Source: Phocaeicola_A sp045545095 (GTDB lineage: Bacteria > Bacteroidota > Bacteroidia > Bacteroidales > Bacteroidaceae). From it: a stretch of 45,843 bases of DNA. The notes beneath the pieces were generated by a model. The model worked only from the letters and a program-made list of their open reading frames with translations. It was not told the DNA's origin and did no database searches. Location of the stretch: assembly GCA_045545095.1 (NCBI GenBank), contig JAZQAG010000023.1:1-45843 (forward strand), in the 5' to 3' direction. The position numbers and the translations under genes are program-made. Shown piece by piece: positions 33,636 through 42,865 of this stretch. Positions within the stretch are counted from its first letter, which is position 1. Each line of letters opens with the position of its first letter.

Positions 33636-35381
33636 TTATTCCTCTTCCTCATGCGGTTTCAAGATGATACAGTCTATCAACAGATGTTTGGTTGCAAATC
33701 CTTCATCCACGAAAGACATGAAGTCATTACGTATCTTCAAGGAGACTTTACCTGTAGAACCCAATCCATAGCTACAAGTGGGGAACTGGAAGTTCTCTGC
33801 CACCATGATGGTATCCACTTTACCTGGATTTTCGGTGTAAAAGAATTCTCCCTTATCCCATGATTCACCCAAGTCAAGGATATCGTTCTCGTCAATAGCA
33901 TTATTGTTATTCATCGTTCCGTCTTGATTCGGATAGCTGAAGAATACACTGATCACATTAGGCAAGGCCACTGTATCTACCACACCGTCCAATCTCCATG
34001 CCACGGTATCTTCTTCAATATATACAGGGGGTACTAACACCATTTGGATGTCATATCCCATATTGGCCAATACATTGGGAAGTTCAATCTCCACATACGG
34101 AGTTGCTCCACCAGTCTTCTGTACCAGATAAAGACCTGCCTGGTTAGAAATTTCTTCATAAAGGAGATCGTCTGACGATACAACAAGTCTCGAAGGCACC
34201 ATGGCACCACTCTTGTCATAAGTACCCATATTTTCTTCTGCTTCAGCCAGAATAGTCTGACAGAAAGTCTGGGTCTTATCGATGTTCCATTGGGCTGCCT
34301 TCAGCAATTTTCCATTACTACAGTCAATTTCTTCTGTTCCATCAAAAGCTCCACCGGCAGTATAGGGATTACGATACAGATAATAATCCACATCCGCAGA
34401 ACCATAAGTATATTTACGCATATAATATGGAATAGCATTGGTAGAGACAGCTGAATCCTGCCAATTAGGATTGATTGTCTGGCTGAATACAGTTCCACGC
34501 AAGACTGCCAGACGGGCATTGGTATAAACCAAAGAGTCACGTTTCTCCACATTGTCGGGATAGTTGAAATAAGGTTCAAATTCTGTCACCAGACGTTCCC
34601 ATTCGCTGTTGGTAGGCACCACCATACGATAAATACTATCCTCATCGTTGATCAGTCCCAGGTATTGTTCCAGCATATCATTCTCCAAGACCTCCACACT
34701 GTCCAAATACCAGGTCAATCCATTCTCTATACCACCCTCTACACTCATTTCCGGCATAAAGCGATAGTTGTTATAGCGATAAAGGAAGGTAGCAACACTA
34801 TCCAGATCCGGATCAGCAGCCAGATATTCAAAGATATTGTGGAAGAACTTGGCTGTTCCGTCCAACTTAAAGAGAATACCGTTGCTATAGCGTTGGTTTT
34901 TTCCGCCAGTGACGAATGCCTGTCCACTGAATGCAGAGGTTGAGAAAGGCAGGCGCTTTCCATTCAACATATCCAACGTATCATTGCTGACACTTGATAC
35001 CGAATGGTTATACAAAGTGATGTGATTTCTGATAAGCTCCTTCAAAGTTTTGTTCTCTTCGTCCTTCACTCCGGCAGCTTTATCTTTTTTGTAAGCGGTA
35101 ATCCACTCGTAAGCCTCTTGCTCACTGAATCCATTGTTAGTCGGAGCAAACACCGTAAATACTTGTGAACTGTTCAGCGAATTGACATAGCCACATGAAT
35201 CCAATACCATGGCAAAGTTGCTCAAGTCTGCATCACCGGAAATGGCCTCCCACAAAGTTCCGCCATTACCGATTTGCTGCACATCGTAGTGCTCATCCCA
35301 GTCATCCGAGCAAGCACCGAAGGCAAGGGCTGCTGTTACAGCCAGCCCAAGCACTTTTATATTTTTGATAGTTACTTTCAT
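33636..35381 (-). CDS. Fasciclin-domain surface lipoprotein (third in locus)
   Basis: Protein of 581 residues with lipobox FGAC (C24). The FAS1 domain begins around residue 40 (TLWEAISGDADLSNFAMVL) and includes VFTVFAPTNNGFSEQEA, the conserved FAS1 H1 box. A second, more divergent FAS1-like unit lies around 215-400. The C-terminal third (about 430-581) is a beta-sandwich ending HLLIDCIILKP. FAS1 domains bind polysaccharides or proteins; this protein takes the place of the usual surface glycan-binding proteins in a SusCD locus. Function inferred from position. Confidence 0.82.
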   Translation of the reverse strand: MKVTIKNIKVLGLAVTAALAFGACSDDWDEHYDVQQIGNGGTLWEAISGDADLSNFAMVLDSCGYVNSLNSSQVFTVFAPTNNGFSEQEAYEWITAYKKDKAAGVKDEENKTLKELIRNHITLYNHSVSSVSNDTLDMLNGKRLPFSTSAFSGQAFVTGGKNQRYSNGILFKLDGTAKFFHNIFEYLAADPDLDSVATFLYRYNNYRFMPEMSVEGGIENGLTWYLDSVEVLENDMLEQYLGLINDEDSIYRMVVPTNSEWERLVTEFEPYFNYPDNVEKRDSLVYTNARLAVLRGTVFSQTINPNWQDSAVSTNAIPYYMRKYTYGSADVDYYLYRNPYTAGGAFDGTEEIDCSNGKLLKAAQWNIDKTQTFCQTILAEAEENMGTYDKSGAMVPSRLVVSSDDLLYEEISNQAGLYLVQKTGGATPYVEIELPNVLANMGYDIQMVLVPPVYIEEDTVAWRLDGVVDTVALPNVISVFFSYPNQDGTMNNNNAIDENDILDLGESWDKGEFFYTENPGKVDTIMVAENFQFPTCSYGLGSTGKVSLKIRNDFMSFVDEGFATKHLLIDCIILKPHEEEE

Positions 35382-35466
35382 ATCTTTATTTATGATTTTT
35401 GATTTATGACTTATGACTTATGATTATCAAATGAATAATTCATAATTCACAATCCATAATTCATAA
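35382..35466. repeat. Spacer built wholly from heptamers, between the second and third fasciclin genes
   Basis: On the minus strand all 85 bases from stop to start divide into eleven 7-bp units plus 8 bases. The first units are TTATGAA-like, the later ones are the reverse-complement type ATCATAA or GTCATAA, so the two halves can pair with each other. No promoter-like box. Confidence 0.8.
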
Positions 35467-37548
35467 TTACAAATCATCCTCCATTTCTCCAGAGCCATTT
35501 GAGCCCCAAACGCTCTTCGGCACCAGTTCCATGTAGTCAATCATGAACTCGTTATTGTTACCCAACTTACTCTTTGATGCACTTCGGATACGCAAGAAGT
35601 GATCTTCGTCAGCAGTAATGGTTCCCTGATAGAGTACCACACGCTGTGTACGCGGATTGGTCACAAATTCATTGGGAGGCCAAGAACCGCTTGAGTGATA
35701 GCCACCGTAGGGACCACGGTAGTATCCCAATGCACGCAAAGCTTTCTGTTCTTCAGCCTTCTCCTCTTCGGTCAAGGCATCGTAGTCTTCCAGATCTTCA
35801 ATGAAGTTGTTACCCATAACGGCACCACTATTCAAGAACTTACGCATATCCAAGGGGATACCTTGGGCCACACCGTCGAAATAGATTTGCGCCATACCAC
35901 GGGTTGGAAGTGCACAGAATCCCAAACGTACCTGCCATTCACCGGTATAGGGAACAGGCGGCAAGCGGAACTCAAAGTCGTAGTCACCGAAGAGGTTGAA
36001 CTCATCACCGGCATACGACCAGAAGTTGATGTGCGGACGACGGTAAACCAACTCAAAGCTACCACGCATCGTCACATTATCCAAATAGCCATCGGGGAAG
36101 TAATAGTTCTTTCCGTTCTTGAAGGTTTCATCAGCCACGCTACTGTTATCATCCACCTCTGGTGAACCGTTCTGGCGGATACCGTTGGTCATGATTTCAG
36201 GGAATACGGTAGAGAAGTCCATACGGATACGCATGTTCTGAACCTTATCCTGTACTTCAGAAGTAAAGTTTACGATATCATCCACATAGAAGTACATACC
36301 ATTCAAGGCTACGTTATCATACTCAGTCTCCACGGTAGGATTCACCTCTGCACCACGGATGTCATATACCGCATCGTCACGACGGTTCACATAATGGCGT
36401 GCATCCGTGCTGTTAGGAGCATTGCGGAAGTGGTCACCCTTAGCTGTCAGTCTCTCAAACTTCAGCATGGTACGGGGCAACAGAGTCTCATACCAGTCAG
36501 TAGGATTCACTTTATCCTGATGAACACCCATAGAGTATGAGTCGAACTGAGAATACTGGAAGGGACGTCCGGTCAGCAAGTTTTCACCTTTGGCATCGCG
36601 AGTAACGATGTGGTAAGCCATAAAACGGTAAAGCGGATTCTTGGGGTCTGTCAGTTTGTCCTTCCACTCGTCCCATTTCCATTCTGCCGGGTCGCCGGCT
36701 TCTTTCACAATGGTACGGGCTGCATATTCAAACAGTTGTTGCAGACGGTTCGCTTTGTCTTCCACATTAATGTTGGCTTTCTCTTTAAAGACATCATCCG
36801 GTTCTGCCACAATGGTGAATCCGATACGACGTTCATCCGGAGTCACGGCAATCTCCACCCAGAAGTCTGAGGTATAGCGATAGTACTCTTCTCTGCGCAC
36901 GTATGACTCATCACGCACCTGACGGATAACCTCATCCAATCCAGTTGCCTCCAAGGCTTCGCTAAACAAACTCAAACGGGGATTCTGTGCCATCACATCA
37001 GGAAGCACAGCACTATAGCTCTCCAACACGGCACTGATGGGATGTACAATACCATTCTCCACCGAGTCGTTCTGAGTTGCATAATAGATGTAAGCCGATT
37101 TGTTAAGCACTGTCACAGTATTGTCTGCCGAATCCTTTTCATGTGAAACCTGCAGATACTGACGGTTCATATTGGCGGTATTCAAGGCACCGTCCAACAT
37201 TTCCAGTGTGGTAAACATATTACCCACCAAGTGTGTACGGGCAATGGTGTCACACATACCCAATGACAGATCATCTACAGTACTGATTCCCTGCTGTTGG
37301 AAATAAGCATTGAAAGCCTCGTCCGAAGGCAGGAAGCAAGTATAGTGTCCATAGGTTGAAAGCAGATCCATCAAATCAGCACGCTCAACGATAGACGCAA
37401 AGATGCTATATTGCGGACGTGTAGTGATGTAGTCACTCATCATTTCGCCCGTAAAGGTGTAGTAATGCTCGCTGTCCACCTTGTCTTCACAAGCAACGAA
37501 TCCGCTCAAGCAAGCTGCACCGATGAATATATTTCTAAGTAATTTCAT
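35467..37548 (-). CDS. Fasciclin-domain surface lipoprotein (second in locus)
   Basis: Protein of 693 residues from MKLLRNIF, with lipobox FVAC (C20); an upstream ATG at 37575 would add 9 residues and is less typical. The first FAS1 domain (about 45-185) contains CFLPSDEAFNAYF. A second, divergent one follows (about 190-450). The C-terminal region (about 470-690) contains GEWQVRLGFCALPTRGMAQIYFDG and NEFMIDYMELVPKS, a beta-sandwich probably involved in ligand binding. It lies between the first SusD and the third fasciclin gene and is presumably displayed at the surface beside the SusCD complexes. Ligand unknown. Confidence 0.82.
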   Translation of the reverse strand: MKLLRNIFIGAACLSGFVACEDKVDSEHYYTFTGEMMSDYITTRPQYSIFASIVERADLMDLLSTYGHYTCFLPSDEAFNAYFQQQGISTVDDLSLGMCDTIARTHLVGNMFTTLEMLDGALNTANMNRQYLQVSHEKDSADNTVTVLNKSAYIYYATQNDSVENGIVHPISAVLESYSAVLPDVMAQNPRLSLFSEALEATGLDEVIRQVRDESYVRREEYYRYTSDFWVEIAVTPDERRIGFTIVAEPDDVFKEKANINVEDKANRLQQLFEYAARTIVKEAGDPAEWKWDEWKDKLTDPKNPLYRFMAYHIVTRDAKGENLLTGRPFQYSQFDSYSMGVHQDKVNPTDWYETLLPRTMLKFERLTAKGDHFRNAPNSTDARHYVNRRDDAVYDIRGAEVNPTVETEYDNVALNGMYFYVDDIVNFTSEVQDKVQNMRIRMDFSTVFPEIMTNGIRQNGSPEVDDNSSVADETFKNGKNYYFPDGYLDNVTMRGSFELVYRRPHINFWSYAGDEFNLFGDYDFEFRLPPVPYTGEWQVRLGFCALPTRGMAQIYFDGVAQGIPLDMRKFLNSGAVMGNNFIEDLEDYDALTEEEKAEEQKALRALGYYRGPYGGYHSSGSWPPNEFVTNPRTQRVVLYQGTITADEDHFLRIRSASKSKLGNNNEFMIDYMELVPKSVWGSNGSGEMEDDL

Positions 37549-37722
37549 ATTTTTTGTGATTGATTGTTTATTCAATGTTTCCTTTATAGGTTTTAGGGGC
37601 TGTTTTTTTAAGGTCTTAGGATTATCAAAACCTGTAAGGTCTTAGAGTCCTGAAGGTCCTTAGGGTCCTTAAAGTCTTTAAGGTCTTTAAAGTCTTCAAG
37701 GACCTTGGAGCCCTAAAAATCT
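37549..37722. repeat. Nonamer-repeat spacer between the first SusD and second fasciclin genes
   Basis: Nine 9-bp units in exact register occupy 37635-37715, with plus-strand consensus AAGGTCTTT (e.g. AAGGTCCTT, AAAGTCTTT). An isolated AAGGTCTTA copy lies further on near 37610. The array starts a few bases after the SusD stop. The rest of the 174-bp spacer is A/T-rich. Confidence 0.85.
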
Positions 37723-39456
37723 TTACGTCTTCGAATAGTTTCCTTCCTCATCACCACTACCGTATGCGGGGTTCTGCTTCAGATTGGGATTCACCTTCAG
37801 TTCATCTCTATTGATAGGCCAATAGATAGCATCCATCTTCTCCAATTTGCTACGTACGAGCGAAGCTGTACTGGAGAACTTCTGGGTAGCCATTGAAGCC
37901 AGCTTATTGGTATTGCCATCACGCTCAGAACGACGTACCAGGTCAAACCAGCGCTTGCCCTCGAACATCAGTTCGCGCTGACGCTCTGTCAATACCAGGT
38001 CTTCCATCAGTGAACGGCTGTTGATATAGCTGTTCATCACCAATGTATCCTTCAAAGGACGTTGCAGGATAGAGCGCTTGTTGATAGCATTCACCAATAC
38101 GAATGCCTCGGTAAAGAGTTGCTTGTTGGCTGCATTCACTTCGGCATCGCTACCGTCAGTCACAGCTGCCATCTGCACCAAAGCCTCAGCCTTCATCAGC
38201 ATGATGTCAGTCAGACGGTAGATAATCCAGTTGCTCTTGTTCTTGCCGTCAGGATATTGGCTCATCAATGTAAATCCTTCAGAAGTACCGGAGCTGCTCA
38301 CTACCGAAGCGGCATATTGATACACATATTTTCCAATCTGTGAACCAGATACACACTCGTCATAACGACAGTCGTATTGGTTTGTAAAAATCTTATAGGC
38401 ACTGGCCTCCACATCGTTGGTAATCACATTGGAAGGACGTACATAGCCCATACCTACTTTGGCATTGCCATAGAAAGCATTGACAGCGCCATTGGACGGC
38501 ATGTTGTCATTGTCCTTCACAAAAGCCAATTCAAAGATGGTCTCTTTGCTGTCACCTTCACCGAATATGGCATCATAGGCATTGGGCATAGGCAGGGTAC
38601 TTGTACCGGTATAGTTGCTGATGAGCGGATAACCGTTGTAGAAATCTTCAGTTATCACACCCGTACTGGTACTCTCCTGCTTGCGCTCCTCTTCCTGCTT
38701 TTTCTTAGCCTCAATCACCAAGTCAGCATAACGCACACAGCTGGCAAAATCCTTCTTCCAGAGGTACATTTCGCACAACATGGCATCGATAGCCTCCTGA
38801 GTGATACGTCCTGTCTGATAGTTTGCCTTATTCTTAGGATAAGTCTTCACGGCATCGCTCTTCACAGCTTCCAAGTCAGCAATCAGGTTGTCCAATACCT
38901 GATAGAAAGGTACAGCCGGCAACTGCATTTCTTGGGTATCCTCCACATATACCTCATTATGATAAGGTACATCGCGGAAAGCACGGATCAGGTAAAAATA
39001 GCACAACGAACGGAGTGCTGTCACCTCAGCGATGGTAGCCTTCAACTCGCTCTGCGAATAGCTGGGGTCATTGGCAGCCACCTGCGGAGCACGGGCAATA
39101 ATCAGATTACAACGGTTGATGACACTGTAGAAGTCTCCCCAGAAAGTATAAGGATTGTTAGCCTTGATATTCTCTTTCAAGAGTTCTTCCAGATTACGGT
39201 CATCATTACTGATGTTGCTGCTACCGGGTGAAACATTCTCACTGCGGAACTCACCCCAAATCATCATGCGTCTCAGGATGGCATCGCTCTGCATGAGCTG
39301 ATAACATCCGGCCACCATATTATCGACATCGGCCTTCTCGTTCCAGAAGTTCTCTTCGAGAATCTCAGTCTGTGGCTCCACTTCCAAGAAGTCGCTACAA
39401 GCGGATAACCCCAACATCATGGAAGCGCAGATTATATTATATAGTATCTTTTTCAT
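37723..39456 (-). CDS. SusD/RagB-like nutrient-binding lipoprotein (first pair)
   Basis: Protein of 577 residues with lipobox LSAC (C20), followed by the conserved SDFLEVEPQTEI. The N-terminal SusD region includes the helices ALRSLCYFYLIRAFRDVPYHNEV. The C-terminal block LTERQRELMFEGKRWFDLVRR is the RagB/SusD signature. Surface-exposed partner of the SusC encoded just upstream; it captures glycan for import. It is closer to the archetypal SusD pattern than the second pair's SusD, so the two pairs are not simple recent duplicates. Confidence 0.95.
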   Translation of the reverse strand: MKKILYNIICASMMLGLSACSDFLEVEPQTEILEENFWNEKADVDNMVAGCYQLMQSDAILRRMMIWGEFRSENVSPGSSNISNDDRNLEELLKENIKANNPYTFWGDFYSVINRCNLIIARAPQVAANDPSYSQSELKATIAEVTALRSLCYFYLIRAFRDVPYHNEVYVEDTQEMQLPAVPFYQVLDNLIADLEAVKSDAVKTYPKNKANYQTGRITQEAIDAMLCEMYLWKKDFASCVRYADLVIEAKKKQEEERKQESTSTGVITEDFYNGYPLISNYTGTSTLPMPNAYDAIFGEGDSKETIFELAFVKDNDNMPSNGAVNAFYGNAKVGMGYVRPSNVITNDVEASAYKIFTNQYDCRYDECVSGSQIGKYVYQYAASVVSSSGTSEGFTLMSQYPDGKNKSNWIIYRLTDIMLMKAEALVQMAAVTDGSDAEVNAANKQLFTEAFVLVNAINKRSILQRPLKDTLVMNSYINSRSLMEDLVLTERQRELMFEGKRWFDLVRRSERDGNTNKLASMATQKFSSTASLVRSKLEKMDAIYWPINRDELKVNPNLKQNPAYGSGDEEGNYSKT

Positions 39457-39526
39457 TTGCTTTATGATTTATATTTTTTATTTCTTCAAAGTCGCTAAGG
39501 TCTTTAGGGACTTCAAATCATCATTT
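39457..39526. repeat. Short nonamer spacer between the first SusC and SusD genes
   Basis: Three 9-bp units in register (39488-39514: AAAGTCGCT, AAGGTCTTT, AGGGACTTC) share the consensus of the array at 37635-37715. Otherwise A/T-rich; no promoter-like box. Confidence 0.65.
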
Positions 39527-42500
39527 TTAGAAGTCCACCTTCAGACCCAATGTGAATGAGCGCGAACGCGGAGTCTGCGCATTATCAATAGCGGGGTCAT
39601 ATCCACTGTTTGAAACATCGGGGTCCACACCAGAGTACTTGGTCAGCACAAAGGGATTGTTGGCACTTATATAGAAGTTCAGTCCTTCCAGTCCCAGACC
39701 CTTCAGGTGTTTCTTTTCGAAGCGGTAGCTTATCTGTGCATAGCTCATACGCAAGTAGCTTCCATCCTCTACAAAGCGATCGCTCACGAGCGTATTATAG
39801 TTTGAGTTGGCACCATACATGGCACGTGGGATAGAGGTCACGTCACCCTCCTTACGCCAACGGTAGTTCACCGCCTGGCTCTGGTTGTTGTTGCCAATCA
39901 TAGACTCGGCATTCAAGCGGGCCATATTCAAGATATCGCATCCTACACGATAAACGAACTGGGTGTTCAAGCGCCAATTTCCATAGTTGAAAGTGAAGCC
40001 GAAACCTCCGGTCAATGTAGGCAATGAGTTACCCAAGTAAACGATATCGAGGGCATTGATCTGACCATCGTGGTTCACATCTTCATAGATGGCATCACCA
40101 CCGGCAAAGTTATAGTTGGTACCCGAAGCATCGTTAGAGTAGTTGAACATCATACGCTTGGGATAACCATCAGTATTGATGACCGGTTTGCCATCTGCTG
40201 TCAAAGCCACAGGAGCAGTCTTTCCGGCAGCCAGGAAGGCTGTACGCTCCTCAGGACTCATATTCTTGAAGGTGTCATAATTATATTGGTAAACACCCTT
40301 GTAACGGAATCCGTAGATAGAACCGAATGAGTTGTTCAACTGTACACGACGCAACCATGAACCATTGGCATAGTTATAGCTGGTGTTCATATTGTTGAGG
40401 ATGAACTCATCCATCTCCAGAATACGGTTGTAGTTGTTACCGAAGTTCACGTTCATATCCATTGAGAATTTGCCGGAACGTATCAGACGGTTTGTGCTCA
40501 CATGGAACTCCCAACCCACGTTGCGCAACTTACCATTGTTGCGGTAAGGCAATGAAGAGTAACCTGTCTGTGAAGGAATACGGTAGTTACCCATCAACAT
40601 GTCGGTCGTAGTAGTGTGATATCCCTCAACGGTCAATTTCAGACGGTCATCCCAGAAGCCGAAGTCCATACCCACGTTGTAGCTTGAACGGAGCTCCCAC
40701 TTGAGGTTAGAGAGACGGATGTTGATAGGATACATAGAAGGCATGTCCAGATACTGGGCACCTGAGCCATACTTACTGGTATAAAGGAAGTTCTGTCCGG
40801 GCTGCTTACCCACACGTCCCCATCCTGCACGGAGTGACAACATGGAGAGCCAATCGTGTGTCTTCTCCATCCAAGGCTCATCCACAACATTCCAACGGAG
40901 TGATACAGAGGGGAAGTACCCCCAACGGTTATCGGGACCGAACTTGGTGGTACCATCGGCACGCAATGTAGCATCGATGATATATTTCTCTTTATAGGCA
41001 TAGTGAGCAGAAAGAGTGTAGTACATAGAGCGCCACTCACCATTGGTTGAGGTCATTTCGGTAATCAGACCACCGGCATCGGGACTGGTCACACCACCTG
41101 AAGGAAGACCCTTACCGGCTGTAGCCTGTCCGTTGGAGTAACCGGTTGTCAACTCGAAACGTCCCATCATCATCAAGGCATGATCCTTGTTCTTGAACGA
41201 AGGAATCAATGTCAATGTCTGCTTGGTGTTGAAGGTCACACTCTTGGAGCTACCTGTATAAGAGGTGTTCACACCATCCACCCACGAAACGGTACGCAGT
41301 TCAGAGGGATAGAACTTGTCATCATACTGGTTCCAGATACCCATATTCACCTTACCTTCCCAGTTCAACTGCCACTCATCTTCGTTGAGTCCCAACAAGC
41401 GGTAACGGATAATCAATTCGGGCTTCATGTCATAAGTGCTGCGGTGGTTCTTGGCCAAGTGTGCACTGGCTACAGGGTTCACCAAGTTCTTCTGGTTTTT
41501 GTCAAACACGCTGGAGGCACTCTGCAACATATTATAATATATATTGGTATTCTCACCAGTCAGAGGATCCTGCTCATAGATACTCATGTTAGGCATCTTC
41601 TGCATGGCAATGTTCAACAGACCATCCGAGTTCATCTGGTTCTTGGTATAGGTGAACGCAAAGTTGGTAGAAACACGGATACGCTCGCTGACGTTATAGT
41701 CCAAAGCCACACGGGTAGAGAAACGGTCGAGTTTCTGTTCAATCATAGTACCTGTTTCATGGTCGTATCCGGCACCGATATAGAAGAGTGCCTTTTCACC
41801 ACCACCCTGTACAGATACATAATGTTTCTGACGGAGACCGTTTTGGGTTACAGCCTTGCGCCAATCGGTATTGTTGTTGTACTGCTCATACTCCGAGAAT
41901 GTCTGGTCATAGTCCAACTCGCGGATAGACTGTGAACGTTGCTCTGGATTGAAGTAAGCCTCCTTCAACATCATGGTATAGTCATCACCGCTCAACAGTT
42001 CGTAACCCTCGGGCTGATGGGTAGAAGTCAAAGTCAATGAATAGCTCAACTTCGGTGCACCACGAGTACCACGCTTGGTAGTGAACTCGATAACACCGTT
42101 ACCACCCTGGCTACCATAGATAGCCGTAGCAGAAGCGTCCTTCAACACAGTGATGCTGGCGATATCCTCAGGGTTGATGTTCAACAGTTCAGAGAATGTC
42201 TCCTCATTGGCCGAAGCGATATCGAAAGATGTGAGATCGACCTCACGGATATTTCCATCGACTACAATCAACGGGTTGGCATCGGTCAGGGTTGAGAGTG
42301 ACGATGCACCACGCAGACGCATGGTCGAACCGGAACCCAAGTCACCGGAATTGGCCAAGATGTCAAGACCGGCAATACGTCCCTGCAACATCTCATCAAC
42401 AGTGGTGCTACCCAAACCTTCGAACTCTGTCATGTCCAATGTCTGGGTGGCAAAAGAGATTTCGCGTTCGGGGATAGCCAAGTTGTTACCGCCCATACGA

Positions 42501-42865
42501 CGCTGTGCCTTTACCACAACCTCTTCCAACACCTGTTCTGACTTCATCATAATATTATAAGTAGTGCGGTCGATAGGCAGCTTCACAGTTTTCAGTCCCA
42601 CATACTGGAACTTGATCTTGTTCTTCTTGGCATCGCGCACACGCATGGTAAAGTTACCGTTCATATCGGTCACCGTACTCTCTATGATACGTTCGTTGGC
42701 ATCCACCTCACAAACTGTAGCGGCCATCAAAGGACCCATATCATCACTTACAGTACCATGCACCGAAGTTATCTGCTGGGCCATAGCTGTAACGGTCATG
42801 GTCAGCATCAATGCCATCACGGTAAACAGACGGCATACCTGCTTGGATAAAATTCTGTGTATCAT
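39527..42865 (-). CDS. SusC/RagA-like TonB-dependent receptor (first pair)
   Basis: Protein of 1112 residues. The signal peptide ends TAMAQQ; the carboxypeptidase-regulatory-like domain (SVHGTVSDDMGPLMAATV) is followed by a TonB-box-like LEEVVVKAQRR. The plug contains MRLRGASSL, NPLIVVDGNIRE and INPEDIASITVLKDASATAIYGSQGGNGVIEFTTKRG, the SusC hallmark. The barrel ends with RSRSFTLGLKVDF. It imports oligosaccharides into the periplasm. Its ATG overlaps the stop of the first fasciclin gene (ATGA), so receptor and fasciclin protein are translationally coupled. Confidence 0.95.
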   Translation of the reverse strand: MIHRILSKQVCRLFTVMALMLTMTVTAMAQQITSVHGTVSDDMGPLMAATVCEVDANERIIESTVTDMNGNFTMRVRDAKKNKIKFQYVGLKTVKLPIDRTTYNIMMKSEQVLEEVVVKAQRRMGGNNLAIPEREISFATQTLDMTEFEGLGSTTVDEMLQGRIAGLDILANSGDLGSGSTMRLRGASSLSTLTDANPLIVVDGNIREVDLTSFDIASANEETFSELLNINPEDIASITVLKDASATAIYGSQGGNGVIEFTTKRGTRGAPKLSYSLTLTSTHQPEGYELLSGDDYTMMLKEAYFNPEQRSQSIRELDYDQTFSEYEQYNNNTDWRKAVTQNGLRQKHYVSVQGGGEKALFYIGAGYDHETGTMIEQKLDRFSTRVALDYNVSERIRVSTNFAFTYTKNQMNSDGLLNIAMQKMPNMSIYEQDPLTGENTNIYYNMLQSASSVFDKNQKNLVNPVASAHLAKNHRSTYDMKPELIIRYRLLGLNEDEWQLNWEGKVNMGIWNQYDDKFYPSELRTVSWVDGVNTSYTGSSKSVTFNTKQTLTLIPSFKNKDHALMMMGRFELTTGYSNGQATAGKGLPSGGVTSPDAGGLITEMTSTNGEWRSMYYTLSAHYAYKEKYIIDATLRADGTTKFGPDNRWGYFPSVSLRWNVVDEPWMEKTHDWLSMLSLRAGWGRVGKQPGQNFLYTSKYGSGAQYLDMPSMYPINIRLSNLKWELRSSYNVGMDFGFWDDRLKLTVEGYHTTTTDMLMGNYRIPSQTGYSSLPYRNNGKLRNVGWEFHVSTNRLIRSGKFSMDMNVNFGNNYNRILEMDEFILNNMNTSYNYANGSWLRRVQLNNSFGSIYGFRYKGVYQYNYDTFKNMSPEERTAFLAAGKTAPVALTADGKPVINTDGYPKRMMFNYSNDASGTNYNFAGGDAIYEDVNHDGQINALDIVYLGNSLPTLTGGFGFTFNYGNWRLNTQFVYRVGCDILNMARLNAESMIGNNNQSQAVNYRWRKEGDVTSIPRAMYGANSNYNTLVSDRFVEDGSYLRMSYAQISYRFEKKHLKGLGLEGLNFYISANNPFVLTKYSGVDPDVSNSGYDPAIDNAQTPRSRSFTLGLKVDF

